A DNA stretch of 64,000 nt from positions 124,001-188,000 of the forward strand of contig NZ_AP017372.2 in assembly GCF_002356555.2 (NCBI RefSeq), given 5' to 3'. The notes beneath the pieces were generated by a model, which was given only the letters and a program-made list of their open reading frames with translations, did no database searches and was not told the DNA's origin. Made by a program: the position numbers and the translations under genes. This DNA is from Halorhodospira halochloris (lineage in GTDB: Bacteria; Pseudomonadota; Gammaproteobacteria; Nitrococcales; Halorhodospiraceae). Position 1 is the stretch's first letter; each line of letters opens with the position of its first letter. This document shows positions 56,652-64,000 of this stretch, piece by piece.

Positions 56652-56934
56652 CTCCCCACTGGTGGCCTCTAAAAACTTCGCCGGCGCCACCATCCGCCCC
56701 GGTGTGGAGGTCTTGGCGCCAGGGATGGCGCCATGAAGCCTCCAGGGATGGATTCACGGCGTCCTCCACACCGGGGCGGATGGTGGCGCCGGCGAAGTTT
56801 TTAGATGTTCCCCACTGAGCCTATAGCTGCCTCGGTGTGGAGGTCTCTTGGCGCCCAGGATGGCGCCATGAAGCCTCCAGGAATGGATTCACGGCCTCCT
56901 GCTACACCGAGGCAAATATAGGCTCAGTGGGGAG
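56652..56934 (+). repeat. Foldback element copy 12, split by insertion of copy 11
   Basis: An older snap-back element whose left outer arm is interrupted. Its right arm TATAGGCTCAGTGGGGAG (56917-56934) pairs with CTCCCCACTG (56652-56661) plus AGCCTATA (56818-56825), an exact 18-bp match once copy 11 and one copy of CACTG are removed. The remaining part is inner arm CTGCCTCGGTGTGGAGG, a slightly diverged head (GGCGCCCAGGATGGCGCC) and right arm CTACACCGAGGCA. Confidence 0.93.
56662..56812 (+). repeat. Foldback element copy 11, inserted in copy 12 (5-bp TSD)
   Basis: Snap-back element GTGGCCTCTAAAAAC to GTTTTTAGATGTTCCC, of the same lineage as copies at 862, 2191, 7043 and 11166. It is flanked by exact CACTG duplications at 56657-56661 and 56813-56817; CACTG is part of the arm of copy 12. 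This is a nested insertion. Confidence 0.97.
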
Positions 56935-57165
56935 CCTTTAGAGTTTACCTAAGGGCCGTTTATTTGGAGGCCCCCCTTATGAGGCCCCAGAAGTACCTAA
57001 GCTAGCCTTCTCAACTCAAGAGTAATATTTATCCGCCGATGGCAATAATAGATAGCTTACGTTAAGCTGAGGCGGGTTAGCTGCCAAGGTTTTTTGGCCG
57101 CGCGGAAGCTCCCAACAGGAAGCTTCTGTGAGTGTTAAGACGCCACTCCATGGGTTGGTAGATCA
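56935..57165. other. Upstream region of the small lipoprotein gene
   Basis: 231 bp without a gene. It holds a GC-rich stretch with GAGGCCCC repeated twice (56970-56990 region) and a palindromic GAAGCTTC near 57120. No confident promoter was recognised. Confidence 0.3.
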
Positions 57166-57549
57166 ATGTTGTCAAGAGCGCTTACAGTCACCGTTGTGGC
57201 TATCGCTGCTAGTGCCTGCATGCCGCCTGCTCCACCCGAGCAGCCGCGTCGTCTGGTGGAACCAGGCGAATTTTACTGGGCACAGCTGGAGTGCGTGGCT
57301 GGAGCGCAGTTGGCGGTTACAACCCCGCAAGCGACGAACAATAATGCTGCTCCTAATCAACCTGGGCAATGGATGGGTATGATTGATGGGCAGCAGGATT
57401 TTCGCACTCAAAATCCTCACTATATTGAGAATCAACGCCTCAGTGCTATGCAGCAGCAGTACGTCGAGGATTGCATTCGCTATAAAGGATATGGCTGGTA
57501 TCTTGACCGGATGCGAGACTTGCAAGATTGGCTACAGTACATGCGCTAG
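57166..57549 (+). CDS. Small lipoprotein of unknown function
   Basis: I do not recognise a family. The 127 residues begin with a lipoprotein signal (MLSRALTVTVVAIAASAC, lipobox ASAC), followed by a proline-rich stretch (MPPAPPEQPRR). The mature part is hydrophilic, rich in Gln, Asn and Tyr (FYWAQLECVAGAQ, QWMGMIDGQQDFRTQNPHY, MQQQYVEDCIRYKGYGWY). Two mature-domain cysteines besides the lipid Cys (in LECVAG and VEDCIRY) could form a disulfide. It lies 80 bp before ubiD on the same strand. Confidence 0.6.
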   Translation: MLSRALTVTVVAIAASACMPPAPPEQPRRLVEPGEFYWAQLECVAGAQLAVTTPQATNNNAAPNQPGQWMGMIDGQQDFRTQNPHYIENQRLSAMQQQYVEDCIRYKGYGWYLDRMRDLQDWLQYMR

Positions 57550-57629
57550 TTGGACATGTTCCGTTAAACTGCGCTTATAGGCTACTTGATGATGCCCAGC
57601 GTGGGGATGATGCCGCTGGTTAGGAAGCT

Positions 57630-59096
57630 ATGAATTTTGCGGACCTGCGTGGCTTTATTGGCGACCTGGAACTCTCCGGGGAGTTGAAGCGGATCCAGCA
57701 TCCGGTAGACCCTCATCTAGAGATGACCGAGGTTTGCGATCGGACGTTGCGTGCTGGTGGGCCGGCACTGCTTTTCGAGCAGCCGTTGGGTTACGAGGTG
57801 CCGGTTCTGGGCAACCTATTTGGTACTAGTCAGCGTGTCGCTAAAGGCATGGGGGCAATGGATGCCTCAGCTCTTCGTGAAGTTGGTGAATTGCTGGCTT
57901 TCTTGCGTCAGCCAGAGCCGCCTAAGGGAATGCGCGACGCTTGGAGCCAACTACCAATCTTCCGTAAGGTCCTGGACATGGCGCCGCGTAGTGTGCGCAG
58001 GGCGGCTTGTCAGCAACGCATAATAGAGGCTAGTGATGTCGATTTAGCGCAGTGGCCGATCCAGACTTGTTGGCCAGGTGATGCTGCGCCGCTCATCACT
58101 TGGGCTCTGGTCATTACCTGCGGGCCTGATAAGGAGCGGCAAAACCTCGGCATTTACCGTCAGCAAGTGGTCGGCCGCAATCGCGTGATAATGCGCTGGC
58201 TGGCCCATCGCGGCGGGGCACTCGATTTCGCCGATTGGCGGCAGAAGTATCCTGATAAGCCTTTTCCAGTTGCTGTGGCCATAGGGGCTGATCCAGCAAC
58301 GACGCTCGCTGCCGTGACCCCGATCCCGGATGCGCTATCGGAATACGCGTTTGCCGGTTTGTTGCGTGGCTCTAAAACGCCAGTCGTCGACTGCCAAGCG
58401 GTGCCGCTACAGGTGCCAGCGACAGCAGAGATGGTTTTTGAAGGCCACATCTACCCGGATGACTTTGCAGCAGAAGGGCCTTTTGCTGATCACACCGGCT
58501 ACTACAATGAGGTCGAGAATTTTCCGGTATTGACTATTGAGCGTATCACCCACCGCGAAGATCCGATCTACCACTCAACCTATACCGGTCGCCCCCCTGA
58601 TGAACCCGCAGTGCTTGGAGAAGCCCTCAATGAGGTCTTTATCCCTATCCTGCAAAAACAGTTTCCAGAGATTGTCGACTTTTATTTGCCTCCCGAGGGC
58701 TGTTCATATCGCCTGGCTGTGGTGACTATTCGCAAGCAGTATCCTGGGCATGCCAAGAGGGTCATGCTTGGTGTATGGTCATTCCTGCGTCAATTCATGT
58801 ACACCAAGGTTATTATAGTGACCGATGATGATATCGATGCGCGGGACTGGCAAGCTGTGGTGTGGGCTATAACAACTAGGTGTGATCCGCGTCGAGATAG
58901 TACATTTATCGACAACAGTCCTATCGACTACCTCGATTTCGCCTCGCCAACATCGGGCCTAGGGTCGAAATTAGGGCTTGATGCAACCAACAAGCTGCCT
59001 GGTGAGACTGAGCGTGAGTGGGGAACACCGGCAACCATGGATCTGCGTACCAAGCAACGGGTAGATGAATATTGGGAGCACCTAGGTATCTTCTGA
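57630..59096 (+). CDS. ubiD: UbiD-family decarboxylase (4-hydroxy-3-polyprenylbenzoate decarboxylase)
   Basis: Prenylated-FMN-dependent decarboxylase of ubiquinone synthesis. The 488 residues match Ubi[21 protein letters not shown], the [20 protein letters not shown] region, [25 protein letters not shown], and [33 protein letters not shown] with Glu and Arg of the active site, ending [16 protein letters not shown]. Its partner UbiX, which makes the cofactor, is not in the window. The ferredoxin-reductase that follows 60 bp later often neighbours ubiD. Confidence 0.95.
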   Translation: MNFADLRGFIGDLELSGELKRIQHPVDPHLEMTEVCDRTLRAGGPALLFEQPLGYEVPVLGNLFGTSQRVAKGMGAMDASALREVGELLAFLRQPEPPKGMRDAWSQLPIFRKVLDMAPRSVRRAACQQRIIEASDVDLAQWPIQTCWPGDAAPLITWALVITCGPDKERQNLGIYRQQVVGRNRVIMRWLAHRGGALDFADWRQKYPDKPFPVAVAIGADPATTLAAVTPIPDALSEYAFAGLLRGSKTPVVDCQAVPLQVPATAEMVFEGHIYPDDFAAEGPFADHTGYYNEVENFPVLTIERITHREDPIYHSTYTGRPPDEPAVLGEALNEVFIPILQKQFPEIVDFYLPPEGCSYRLAVVTIRKQYPGHAKRVMLGVWSFLRQFMYTKVIIVTDDDIDARDWQAVVWAITTRCDPRRDSTFIDNSPIDYLDFASPTSGLGSKLGLDATNKLPGETEREWGTPATMDLRTKQRVDEYWEHLGIF

Positions 59097-59156
59097 ATTG
59101 AGCTGATTGACTCAGCAATGCCCCTTTAACTAGTTGTGTAGCTAACGGAGAAAAGA

Positions 59157-60188
59157 GTGTCGACATATCGGATTATGCTCGCCGATGGCAGTAGCTTCAC
59201 AGCAGAACAGGGCGAGACGGTGCTCGATGGTGCTTTACGTCAGGGCATGCACTTGCCTTATGGCTGTCGGAGTGGAGCATGTGGCAGCTGCAAGCTCCAA
59301 GTCAGTACAGGAAGTGTTGAATATCCAGACGGCTTGCCTCAGGCGCTTACCAGTGAGGAGCAAAAATCAGGCTTGGCAATCATGTGTCAGGCCCTACCAC
59401 AAAGCGATTTAAGCCTTGACTGGAGTCCCGATCCGGGCGTTTTGCCGCCCGAGCCGCGGCTGCTCGCGGCACGGGTGACAGATATCGAATTTCTCTCTGC
59501 GGATGTGTGTAGATTGTTGCTGCAGCTGCCGGAGGGTAAGCGGTTGCCCTTTTGGGCCGGGCAATATATCGATATTTTGCTCCAGGATGGCGCGCGTCGC
59601 TCCTTCTCCCTGGCCAACTCGCCGCATAATGATGAGCGCTTGGAGTTGCACATCCGTCGGGTTCCAGGTGGCCGGTTTACCGAGTACGTATTTGAACATC
59701 TGCGTATGGGGGCCTGGTTGAGGTTCGAGGGACCGCTGGGACAATTCTATCTGCGCGAAAACAGCTCCAGACCGGTTATCCTGGTTGCCGGGGGTACCGG
59801 CTTTGCCCCTATAAAGAGCATTATTGAGTACGCTATGGCAGCCTCGATAGACAGGTCGTTTGAGATCTACTGGGGAGCTGGCTCCGTTCAAGGTATCTAT
59901 ATGGACCAGCAGGTTAGGAACTGGTTAAGCAAGACTAGAGGCAACAAAGGGCCACGCTTGAGCTATACGCCGGTGGTAGCCGATGTCGGAGCAGAAGGTG
60001 GCTGGCAGGGGCGAGAAGGCATGGTGCATGAAGCCGTGCTTGCTGATCATCCCAATCTGTCTGATTATGAGGCCTATGTTGCTGGTCCGCCCCCTATGGT
60101 CGATGCCGCCGAGCGAGAGTTCTTAAGACATGGCCTAGATCCGCAGCGGCTGTTTTACGACTCGTTTGAGATTAGTGCCGGCAACTAG
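59157..60188 (+). CDS. Ferredoxin/FAD/NAD reductase (AscD/CDP-6-deoxy-glucoseen reductase type)
   Basis: A 343-residue electron-transfer flavoprotein. The N-terminal plant-type [2Fe-2S] domain has PYGCRSGACGSCKL plus a fourth Cys in IMCQALPQ. The FAD domain has RSFSLANSPH, and the NAD domain has VILVAGGTGFAPIKSIIEYA and ends YDSFEIS. Such genes beside ubiD are often annotated as CDP-6-deoxy-delta-3,4-glucoseen reductase, but the true acceptor is unknown; an oxygenase partner is also possible. It starts with GTG 59157, with ACGGAG upstream. Confidence 0.88.
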   Translation: MSTYRIMLADGSSFTAEQGETVLDGALRQGMHLPYGCRSGACGSCKLQVSTGSVEYPDGLPQALTSEEQKSGLAIMCQALPQSDLSLDWSPDPGVLPPEPRLLAARVTDIEFLSADVCRLLLQLPEGKRLPFWAGQYIDILLQDGARRSFSLANSPHNDERLELHIRRVPGGRFTEYVFEHLRMGAWLRFEGPLGQFYLRENSSRPVILVAGGTGFAPIKSIIEYAMAASIDRSFEIYWGAGSVQGIYMDQQVRNWLSKTRGNKGPRLSYTPVVADVGAEGGWQGREGMVHEAVLADHPNLSDYEAYVAGPPPMVDAAEREFLRHGLDPQRLFYDSFEISAGN

Positions 60189-60234
60189 AACAACATAGTG
60201 GAGTAGGAGATTGGCGACAGTGCAGGAGCCGAGC

Positions 60235-61311
60235 ATGGCACAACATAGAGGCAGCGAGAGAGCGCGAGCTTATCGATGGGCGGTAGATAGGGCCTATCAG
60301 GATGCTGCCTTACCGGGTGTATCCCGCACCTTTGCCCTGACAATCCCGCAGTTGCCAGAGGCTCTGCGCGATACTGTGACCAATGCCTACCTGCTATGCA
60401 GGATAGCCGATACGCTTGAGGATCACTCTGCGCTTGAACCGGGCGGCAAACAGGATCTCTTTATCGGCCTTCAGGAGGTCCTCCAGGGGCAGCGCCAAGC
60501 TGAGGATTTGGCCAAGGAAGTGGGTCTAGTGCTCAACCTAAACACCCCCACAGCAGAGCAGGATCTGGTTCTCTCCTTGCCTCGTGTTGTCTCAGTTACC
60601 CGGGGGCTGCCTGAGGAGCATCAGGAAGCGGTAAAGCGCTGTGTCTCAATAATGGGCGGGGGCATGGCGCGCTTTCAAAGGTTGAAATCACCCGCCGGTT
60701 TGCCGGATAGAGCAGCCTTTGAATCCTACTGCTACTACGTTGCTGGGGTAGTTGGAGAGATGCTCACCGACCTCTTTGCCATGGAGGTAGAGAGTATTGG
60801 TGAGCGGCGTGAAGAGATGATGGAGTTAGGACGCCGGTTTGGTCTCGGCCTTCAAGCGACAAATGTTATCAAAGACGTCTGGGATGATCGTCAACGGGGG
60901 TTGTGCTGGCTGCCTCGTGATGTTTTTGCCGATGTTGGCTGTGACCTTGAGCCGGACGAGGACTGGAGTGCTGATCCGGCCTTCCGCAAAGGTATAGTCC
61001 GAATGGTCGCGATAGGTACTGAGCACATGGAAGCGGCGCGCACTTATATTCACAATGTACCTGTCAGTGAGCCGGGGATCAGGCGCTTCTGTGCTTGGGC
61101 TGCCACTATGTCGTTCGCTACCTTGCGGCGCATCCACAAGCGCCCCGGTTTTGTTTCTGCTGATCAAGTCAAGATCAGTCGCAGTCAGGTCAGGCGCTTG
61201 GCGCTATGGAGCAACTATGGCGCCGAACGCGACGGGGCAATGCGGATGGTTTTGGCTTGGAGCGGGCGCGGCTTGCCTCGACCTTTGGTCAAGTCTAATG
61301 GCGATGGTTAA
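60235..61311 (+). CDS. Squalene/phytoene synthase family protein
   Basis: A trans-isoprenyl diphosphate synthase of the head-to-head class, about 358 residues. It has the first aspartate-rich motif CRIADTLED near residue 60 (D-x3-D type), the YCYYVAGVVGEMLTDLF signature near 168, and the second motif NVIKDVWDD near 218. The overall pattern is closer to bacterial squalene synthase than to CrtB, but which product forms is not certain. I use ATG 60235 because AGGAG lies exactly 6 bp upstream; in-frame TTG 60211 and GTG 60220 lack that spacing. The stop codon lies inside a long inverted repeat. Confidence 0.88.
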   Translation: MAQHRGSERARAYRWAVDRAYQDAALPGVSRTFALTIPQLPEALRDTVTNAYLLCRIADTLEDHSALEPGGKQDLFIGLQEVLQGQRQAEDLAKEVGLVLNLNTPTAEQDLVLSLPRVVSVTRGLPEEHQEAVKRCVSIMGGGMARFQRLKSPAGLPDRAAFESYCYYVAGVVGEMLTDLFAMEVESIGERREEMMELGRRFGLGLQATNVIKDVWDDRQRGLCWLPRDVFADVGCDLEPDEDWSADPAFRKGIVRMVAIGTEHMEAARTYIHNVPVSEPGIRRFCAWAATMSFATLRRIHKRPGFVSADQVKISRSQVRRLALWSNYGAERDGAMRMVLAWSGRGLPRPLVKSNGDG

Positions 61312-61355
61312 GGGCACTTCTAAAAATCCCATCGAACTACGCGACGCCCTTAACC
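61306..61355 (+). terminator. Inverted repeat over the squalene/phytoene synthase stop codon
   Basis: GGTTAAGGGC (61306-61315) and GCCCTTAACC (61346-61355) form a perfect 10-bp stem around about 30 nt. The loop contains CTACGC, which can pair instead with GCGTAG just downstream, so two mutually exclusive hairpins are possible. CTTCTAAAAATCCC in the loop recalls the foldback arms, but there is no head. It lies in the convergent gap and could act as a terminator. Confidence 0.5.
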
Positions 61356-61366
61356 TTATAGCGTAG

Positions 61367-62260
61367 CTAGTGCCCTAGATGTGCTAACAGGCTGTCGATC
61401 TGACGTCTCGCTTGGTTGCGGTACATACCCCCGAATAGATTGTAGTGATTGAGTACGTGGTATAGCTGGTAAAGCTCGCGCCTGACGGTATAGCCGCTTT
61501 GGAGTGGCCAAGCACTCTCGTAACCTTCGTGAAAAGAGGCAGGGAAACCGCCAAAGAGCTCTGCCATAGCCAGATCTGTTTCGCGGTCGCCGTAGTAGGT
61601 AGCAGGATCATATATCGCGGGAGAGCCGCTGCGCGTGAAGTCGGCATTACCTCCCCACAGATCGCCGTGGAGCAGGGAAGGCGCCGGAGTGTGGTTGCTG
61701 AGCAGGTCGTCTAAGTTTTCAGCTAGCTTGCGACCTGAATCAATGAGCTTGCTGCCCGCCCCGCGGCGTTCAGCAAGGTTTAATTGATGCTCAAGGCGAT
61801 GGGTGCGGAAAAACTCAGCCCAGTCGGACAACCAGGCATTGGGCTGCGGGGTAGAGCCTATGAAGTTGTCGCTATGCCAGCCGTAGGCCTTGCCTTGGGC
61901 CGCATGCAGTGCTGCCAGCTGCTCGCCCATTAGGCGATAGCCTTCTTTACTGCCGCGTCCGCCTAGGTCAAGGTGTTCAATTACCAGAAAGGCTTGGTTG
62001 CCGTGGCTGCCGTAGGTTATCGGCCGGGGTACTACTATTGCACGTGGCTCGGCCAATTCTCGCAAGGCTTGCGCCTCACTGGCGAACATCTGCTCTGCAG
62101 CATTGCCGCTATTGAGTTTGACGAAGTAGCTGCGCTGCTTGTCGCTAAGAATTATTGCATTATTGATACAGCCACCGCCGGCTTGGGTGCTACTTGATGG
62201 CGAAAAAGGCTCTCCGGTAGCTGTGCTTATGGCGTTAGCTATGGCTTGATCAAGTTTCAT
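61367..62260 (-). CDS. Fructosamine kinase family protein
   Basis: A 297-residue protein-kinase-like enzyme that phosphorylates ketoamines (fructosamines, ribulosamines) on glycated proteins. Visible features are the Lys of the ATP site in YFVKLN, VIEHLDLG hinge, YGWHSDNFIGSTPQPN (a family hallmark), the catalytic LLHGDLWGGNADF, and PAIYDPATYYGDRETDLAM. I start at ATG 62260, with AGCAGGA about 9 bp upstream; an in-frame ATG at 62287 is possible. It is divergent from the lipoprotein hydrolase. Confidence 0.9.
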   Translation of the reverse strand: MKLDQAIANAISTATGEPFSPSSSTQAGGGCINNAIILSDKQRSYFVKLNSGNAAEQMFASEAQALRELAEPRAIVVPRPITYGSHGNQAFLVIEHLDLGGRGSKEGYRLMGEQLAALHAAQGKAYGWHSDNFIGSTPQPNAWLSDWAEFFRTHRLEHQLNLAERRGAGSKLIDSGRKLAENLDDLLSNHTPAPSLLHGDLWGGNADFTRSGSPAIYDPATYYGDRETDLAMAELFGGFPASFHEGYESAWPLQSGYTVRRELYQLYHVLNHYNLFGGMYRNQARRQIDSLLAHLGH

Positions 62261-62454
62261 TGCCGTTTTCCTGCTGGTAAATCGCATTAGTAAAGCTAGG
62301 CTAAAAGTGATTGGGAGGGCTGGTAGCCTAATCTGCTAAAATCGCCAGCCATCTTCAACTAGTTCCTATTGTGCTTTATTCGATCGAATGGATGCAGTAT
62401 GCCTGATAGCCAATCCAATAGCGGCGGAGAACAAATTATCACCGGTACCAATAG
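62261..62454. other. Divergent upstream region with a short inverted repeat
   Basis: The gap between the fructosamine-kinase-like gene and foldback copy 13. TAGGCTA (62297-62303) and TAGCCTA (62324-62330) form an exact 7-bp inverted repeat with 20 bp between, which could be an operator. No confident promoter boxes were recognised. Confidence 0.3.
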
Positions 62455-62605
62455 GGCGCCTCTGAAAGCTTCCCCGGAGCCATCATCTGCCCCGGTGTGG
62501 AGGTGTTGGCGCCAACGAGGGCGCCATAAAGGCTCCAGGGATGGACTCACGGCGCCCTCCACACCGGGGCAGATGATGGCTCCGGGGAAGCTTTCAGAGG
62601 CGCTC
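62455..62605 (+). repeat. Foldback element copy 13
   Basis: Snap-back element GGCGCCTCTGAAAGCTTCC to GGAAGCTTTCAGAGGCGCTC, with arms matching exactly over about 40 bp. Differences from the main lineage (TGAAAGC for TAAAAAC, GGAGCCATCATCTG for GGCGCCACCATCCG) appear on both sides. The head loop has changed (GGCGCCAACGAGGGCGCC). AATAG (62450-62454) and GATAG (62606-62610) match at 4 of 5. It sits 24 bp upstream of the lipoprotein hydrolase ATG and is read through by an in-frame ORF. Confidence 0.92.
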
Positions 62606-62629
62606 GATAGGCGCAACGAAACAAGAGGG

Positions 62630-63775
62630 ATGCTAGCTTTTAACCGGCAGCTTAGCGGTTGGGCAAAGATCCCCATTATGGCTCCTTTGCTGGCGCTGTG
62701 TGCCTTCTTTCTGATCGGCTGTGCCAGTGTTGAACGAAGCTACCAGGCCAATCTCTTTTTGCATGATATACAAGCCCAGCCGGATGACGAAACATGGCTG
62801 AAGAGACGCACCGATGAGCCGAGCAAGGAAGAAATATCTTTCGAGATCAATGATGCAGAGCATCAGGCTTTGCTATATCGCCCTTATGACAGCGCAGCTG
62901 GCTCTATAGTCTTGGTGCCTGGATTAATTGAAGAGGGCATAAACGATCAGCGGCTCAAGGGCTTTGCGGAAAGCCTGGCCAGGCTAGGCTACAGAGTGAT
63001 GTTACCCAACCTGGCAGATACGCAAGATATGCGCTGGGGCCCAGAGTCCATCAACAGAGTTAGTAAAGCCCTAAGCCATATGGCCAACAGGGATGGCAGT
63101 CAGCAGCTGCCCCTAGGTGCAGTTGCCATGAGCGCCATGGGAGCGCCTACCTTGGTGGCAGTGGCTGAAGACGATTTTGAGAGCAAAGTTGATTTTGTGG
63201 CTTTGGTTGGCAGCTATTACGACCTAAAGGCTTGGGTGGAGTACGTGACCACAGGTTATGACAGCGTTGAAGGTTCTGATCAGCTAACCCCGGAAGATGG
63301 CCTTCGCTGGCAGTTGCTAAAGCATGTAGCCCATTGGCAAGGTTCAGATGAGGATAGAGAGTGGCTCAGCCAGATGGTGCAAAGACGCCAGGCAAATCCC
63401 GAGGCCACTATAGACGTGGAGCTTAGCGCCTTGTCTAGTGGGGCAGCGAGCGTTGCTGAGCTGATGATAAATGAAAAGCAGGAAGATTTTGCGCGGCTTT
63501 ACGATGAATTGGCCGAGAATTACCGCGATTCGATGGCAAGGTTGGATCTTTCTGAGAGGGATTGGGACGAGTTCCAGCCTGATTTGATTCTGATCCACGG
63601 CACCCGTGATCGCATCATCCCCTTTTCCCACAGTGTGGCTCTTAGCGAAGCTGTCCCCGATGCCAAGCTTTATCGAATCACTGGCCTCTCGCATACTGAA
63701 TTAGATCCGGGACGCTTTGATTCCTTACGGCTGTGGCGGGCGGCAGCGGCAATTCTAGATTATCGGGTAGAATAG
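62630..63775 (+). CDS. Lipoprotein alpha/beta hydrolase
   Basis: A 381-residue exported hydrolase of unknown substrate. The N terminus is a lipoprotein signal (IMAPLLALCAFFLIGC, lipobox LIGC). The hydrolase domain shows SIVLVPGLIEEGIN, RLGYRVMLPNLADT, an altered nucleophile elbow AVAMSAMGAP (Ser present, but the usual G-x-S-x-G first Gly is Ala), the acid loop LILIHGTRDRIIPF, and a catalytic His in GLSHTELDPG. I start at ATG 62630 because only this places the signal peptide near the N terminus; the longer frame runs back through a foldback element. It is probably an esterase or lipase-like enzyme. Confidence 0.8.
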   Translation: MLAFNRQLSGWAKIPIMAPLLALCAFFLIGCASVERSYQANLFLHDIQAQPDDETWLKRRTDEPSKEEISFEINDAEHQALLYRPYDSAAGSIVLVPGLIEEGINDQRLKGFAESLARLGYRVMLPNLADTQDMRWGPESINRVSKALSHMANRDGSQQLPLGAVAMSAMGAPTLVAVAEDDFESKVDFVALVGSYYDLKAWVEYVTTGYDSVEGSDQLTPEDGLRWQLLKHVAHWQGSDEDREWLSQMVQRRQANPEATIDVELSALSSGAASVAELMINEKQEDFARLYDELAENYRDSMARLDLSERDWDEFQPDLILIHGTRDRIIPFSHSVALSEAVPDAKLYRITGLSHTELDPGRFDSLRLWRAAAAILDYRVE

Positions 63776-63795
63776 CGTTGAGTGTGACTCAACAG

Positions 63796-63950
63796 GGGAT
63801 CTCCAAAAACCCTTCCTGGAGCCACCCCACTACCTCGGTGTGGATATCTTGGCGCCCGGAATGGCGCCATGAAGCCATCCTGGGATGGATTCACGACGTC
63901 CTCTACGCCGGGGCAGTGGAGTGGCTCCAGGGAGGGTTTTTGGAGTTTCC
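63796..63950 (+). repeat. Foldback element copy 14
   Basis: Snap-back element GGGATCTCCAAAAACCC to GGGTTTTTGGAGTTTCC, a diverged copy with partial arm mismatches (GGTGTGGATATC against GTCCTCTACGCC). The head keeps GGCGCC-CGGAAT-GGCGCC. It is flanked by TCAACAG at 63789-63795 and 63951-63957, extendable to the 9-bp CTCAACAGG. It lies 20 bp after the hydrolase stop. Confidence 0.9.
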
Positions 63951-64000
63951 TCAACAGGTTTAATTAGAAGCTCCCGGTTAGGAGCAAAGGGGGAGACTGG

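Overview
The window is an ordinary, gene-dense gammaproteobacterial chromosome segment of about 64 kb. It carries LPS genes (waaA and two LpxL-type acyltransferases), a gammaproteobacterial folB-folK, tsaC-tsaD, dprA-def-fmt-rsmB, rpoH-ftsX-ftsE-ftsY-rsmD-coaD and coaBC-dut-algC-argB order, and no rRNA or tRNA genes that I can see. Many proteins look acidic. A pyrophosphate-type phosphofructokinase sits divergently beside a fructose-1,6-bisphosphatase, and a squalene/phytoene synthase-family gene is present. This fits an autotrophic, possibly halophilic member of the Ectothiorhodospiraceae (Halorhodospira-like). The genus is inference only; nothing in the window proves phototrophy.

Layout. 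1-2 kb: end of folB, folK, then an acyltransferase. 2-10 kb: groESL (CIRCE operator, two candidate promoters), cutA-dsbD, aroQ-accB-accC and a YfaZ-like outer-membrane protein. 10-19 kb: a TauE/SafE permease facing away from cca, then plsY-tsaC-tsaD-midA as an overlapping set, converging on topA. 19-24 kb: smg-dprA divergent from def-fmt-rsmB. 23.6-30 kb: an M48 protease, fbp and pfp, waaA-lpxL and a PIMT-family methyltransferase. 30-37 kb: rpmB-rpmG-mutM, rpoH-ftsX-ftsE-ftsY, rsmD-coaD and radC. 37-42 kb: a MAPEG protein, coaBC-dut-algC-argB. 42-52 kb: a tightly packed minus-strand string of icd(-CBS fusion)-ppc-pyrE-RND adaptor-RND pump-DUF192. 52-57 kb: ampG, a two-RCK potassium channel, a small membrane partner and endonuclease V. 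57-64 kb: a small lipoprotein, ubiD, a ferredoxin-reductase, a squalene/phytoene synthase-family enzyme, a fructosamine-kinase-like protein and a lipoprotein alpha/beta hydrolase.

The outstanding feature is not a gene. At least 14 copies of a 110-155 bp foldback (snap-back) element sit in the intergenic gaps. Each copy has a conserved ~70 bp head (about 10 bp of stem on each side, enclosing a ~50 nt loop with its own hairpin) extended by 20-40 bp arms. The arms differ from copy to copy but are complementary within each copy. Several copies are flanked by exact 5-bp direct duplications (TATTG, CATTA, ATCTG, TTCTG, CACTG). One copy has inserted into the arm of another and duplicated 5 bp of it, which is direct evidence of mobility. 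No transposase is encoded in the window, so the copies must be non-autonomous.

Most genes are housekeeping. The gene-level oddities are an isocitrate dehydrogenase fused to a CBS pair and coupled to ppc, a phosphofructokinase with a mixed ATP/PPi signature, an ~89 bp dual-coding overlap between an RND pump and a DUF192 protein, and several TTG starts that can be fixed from Shine-Dalgarno position or enzyme mechanism.
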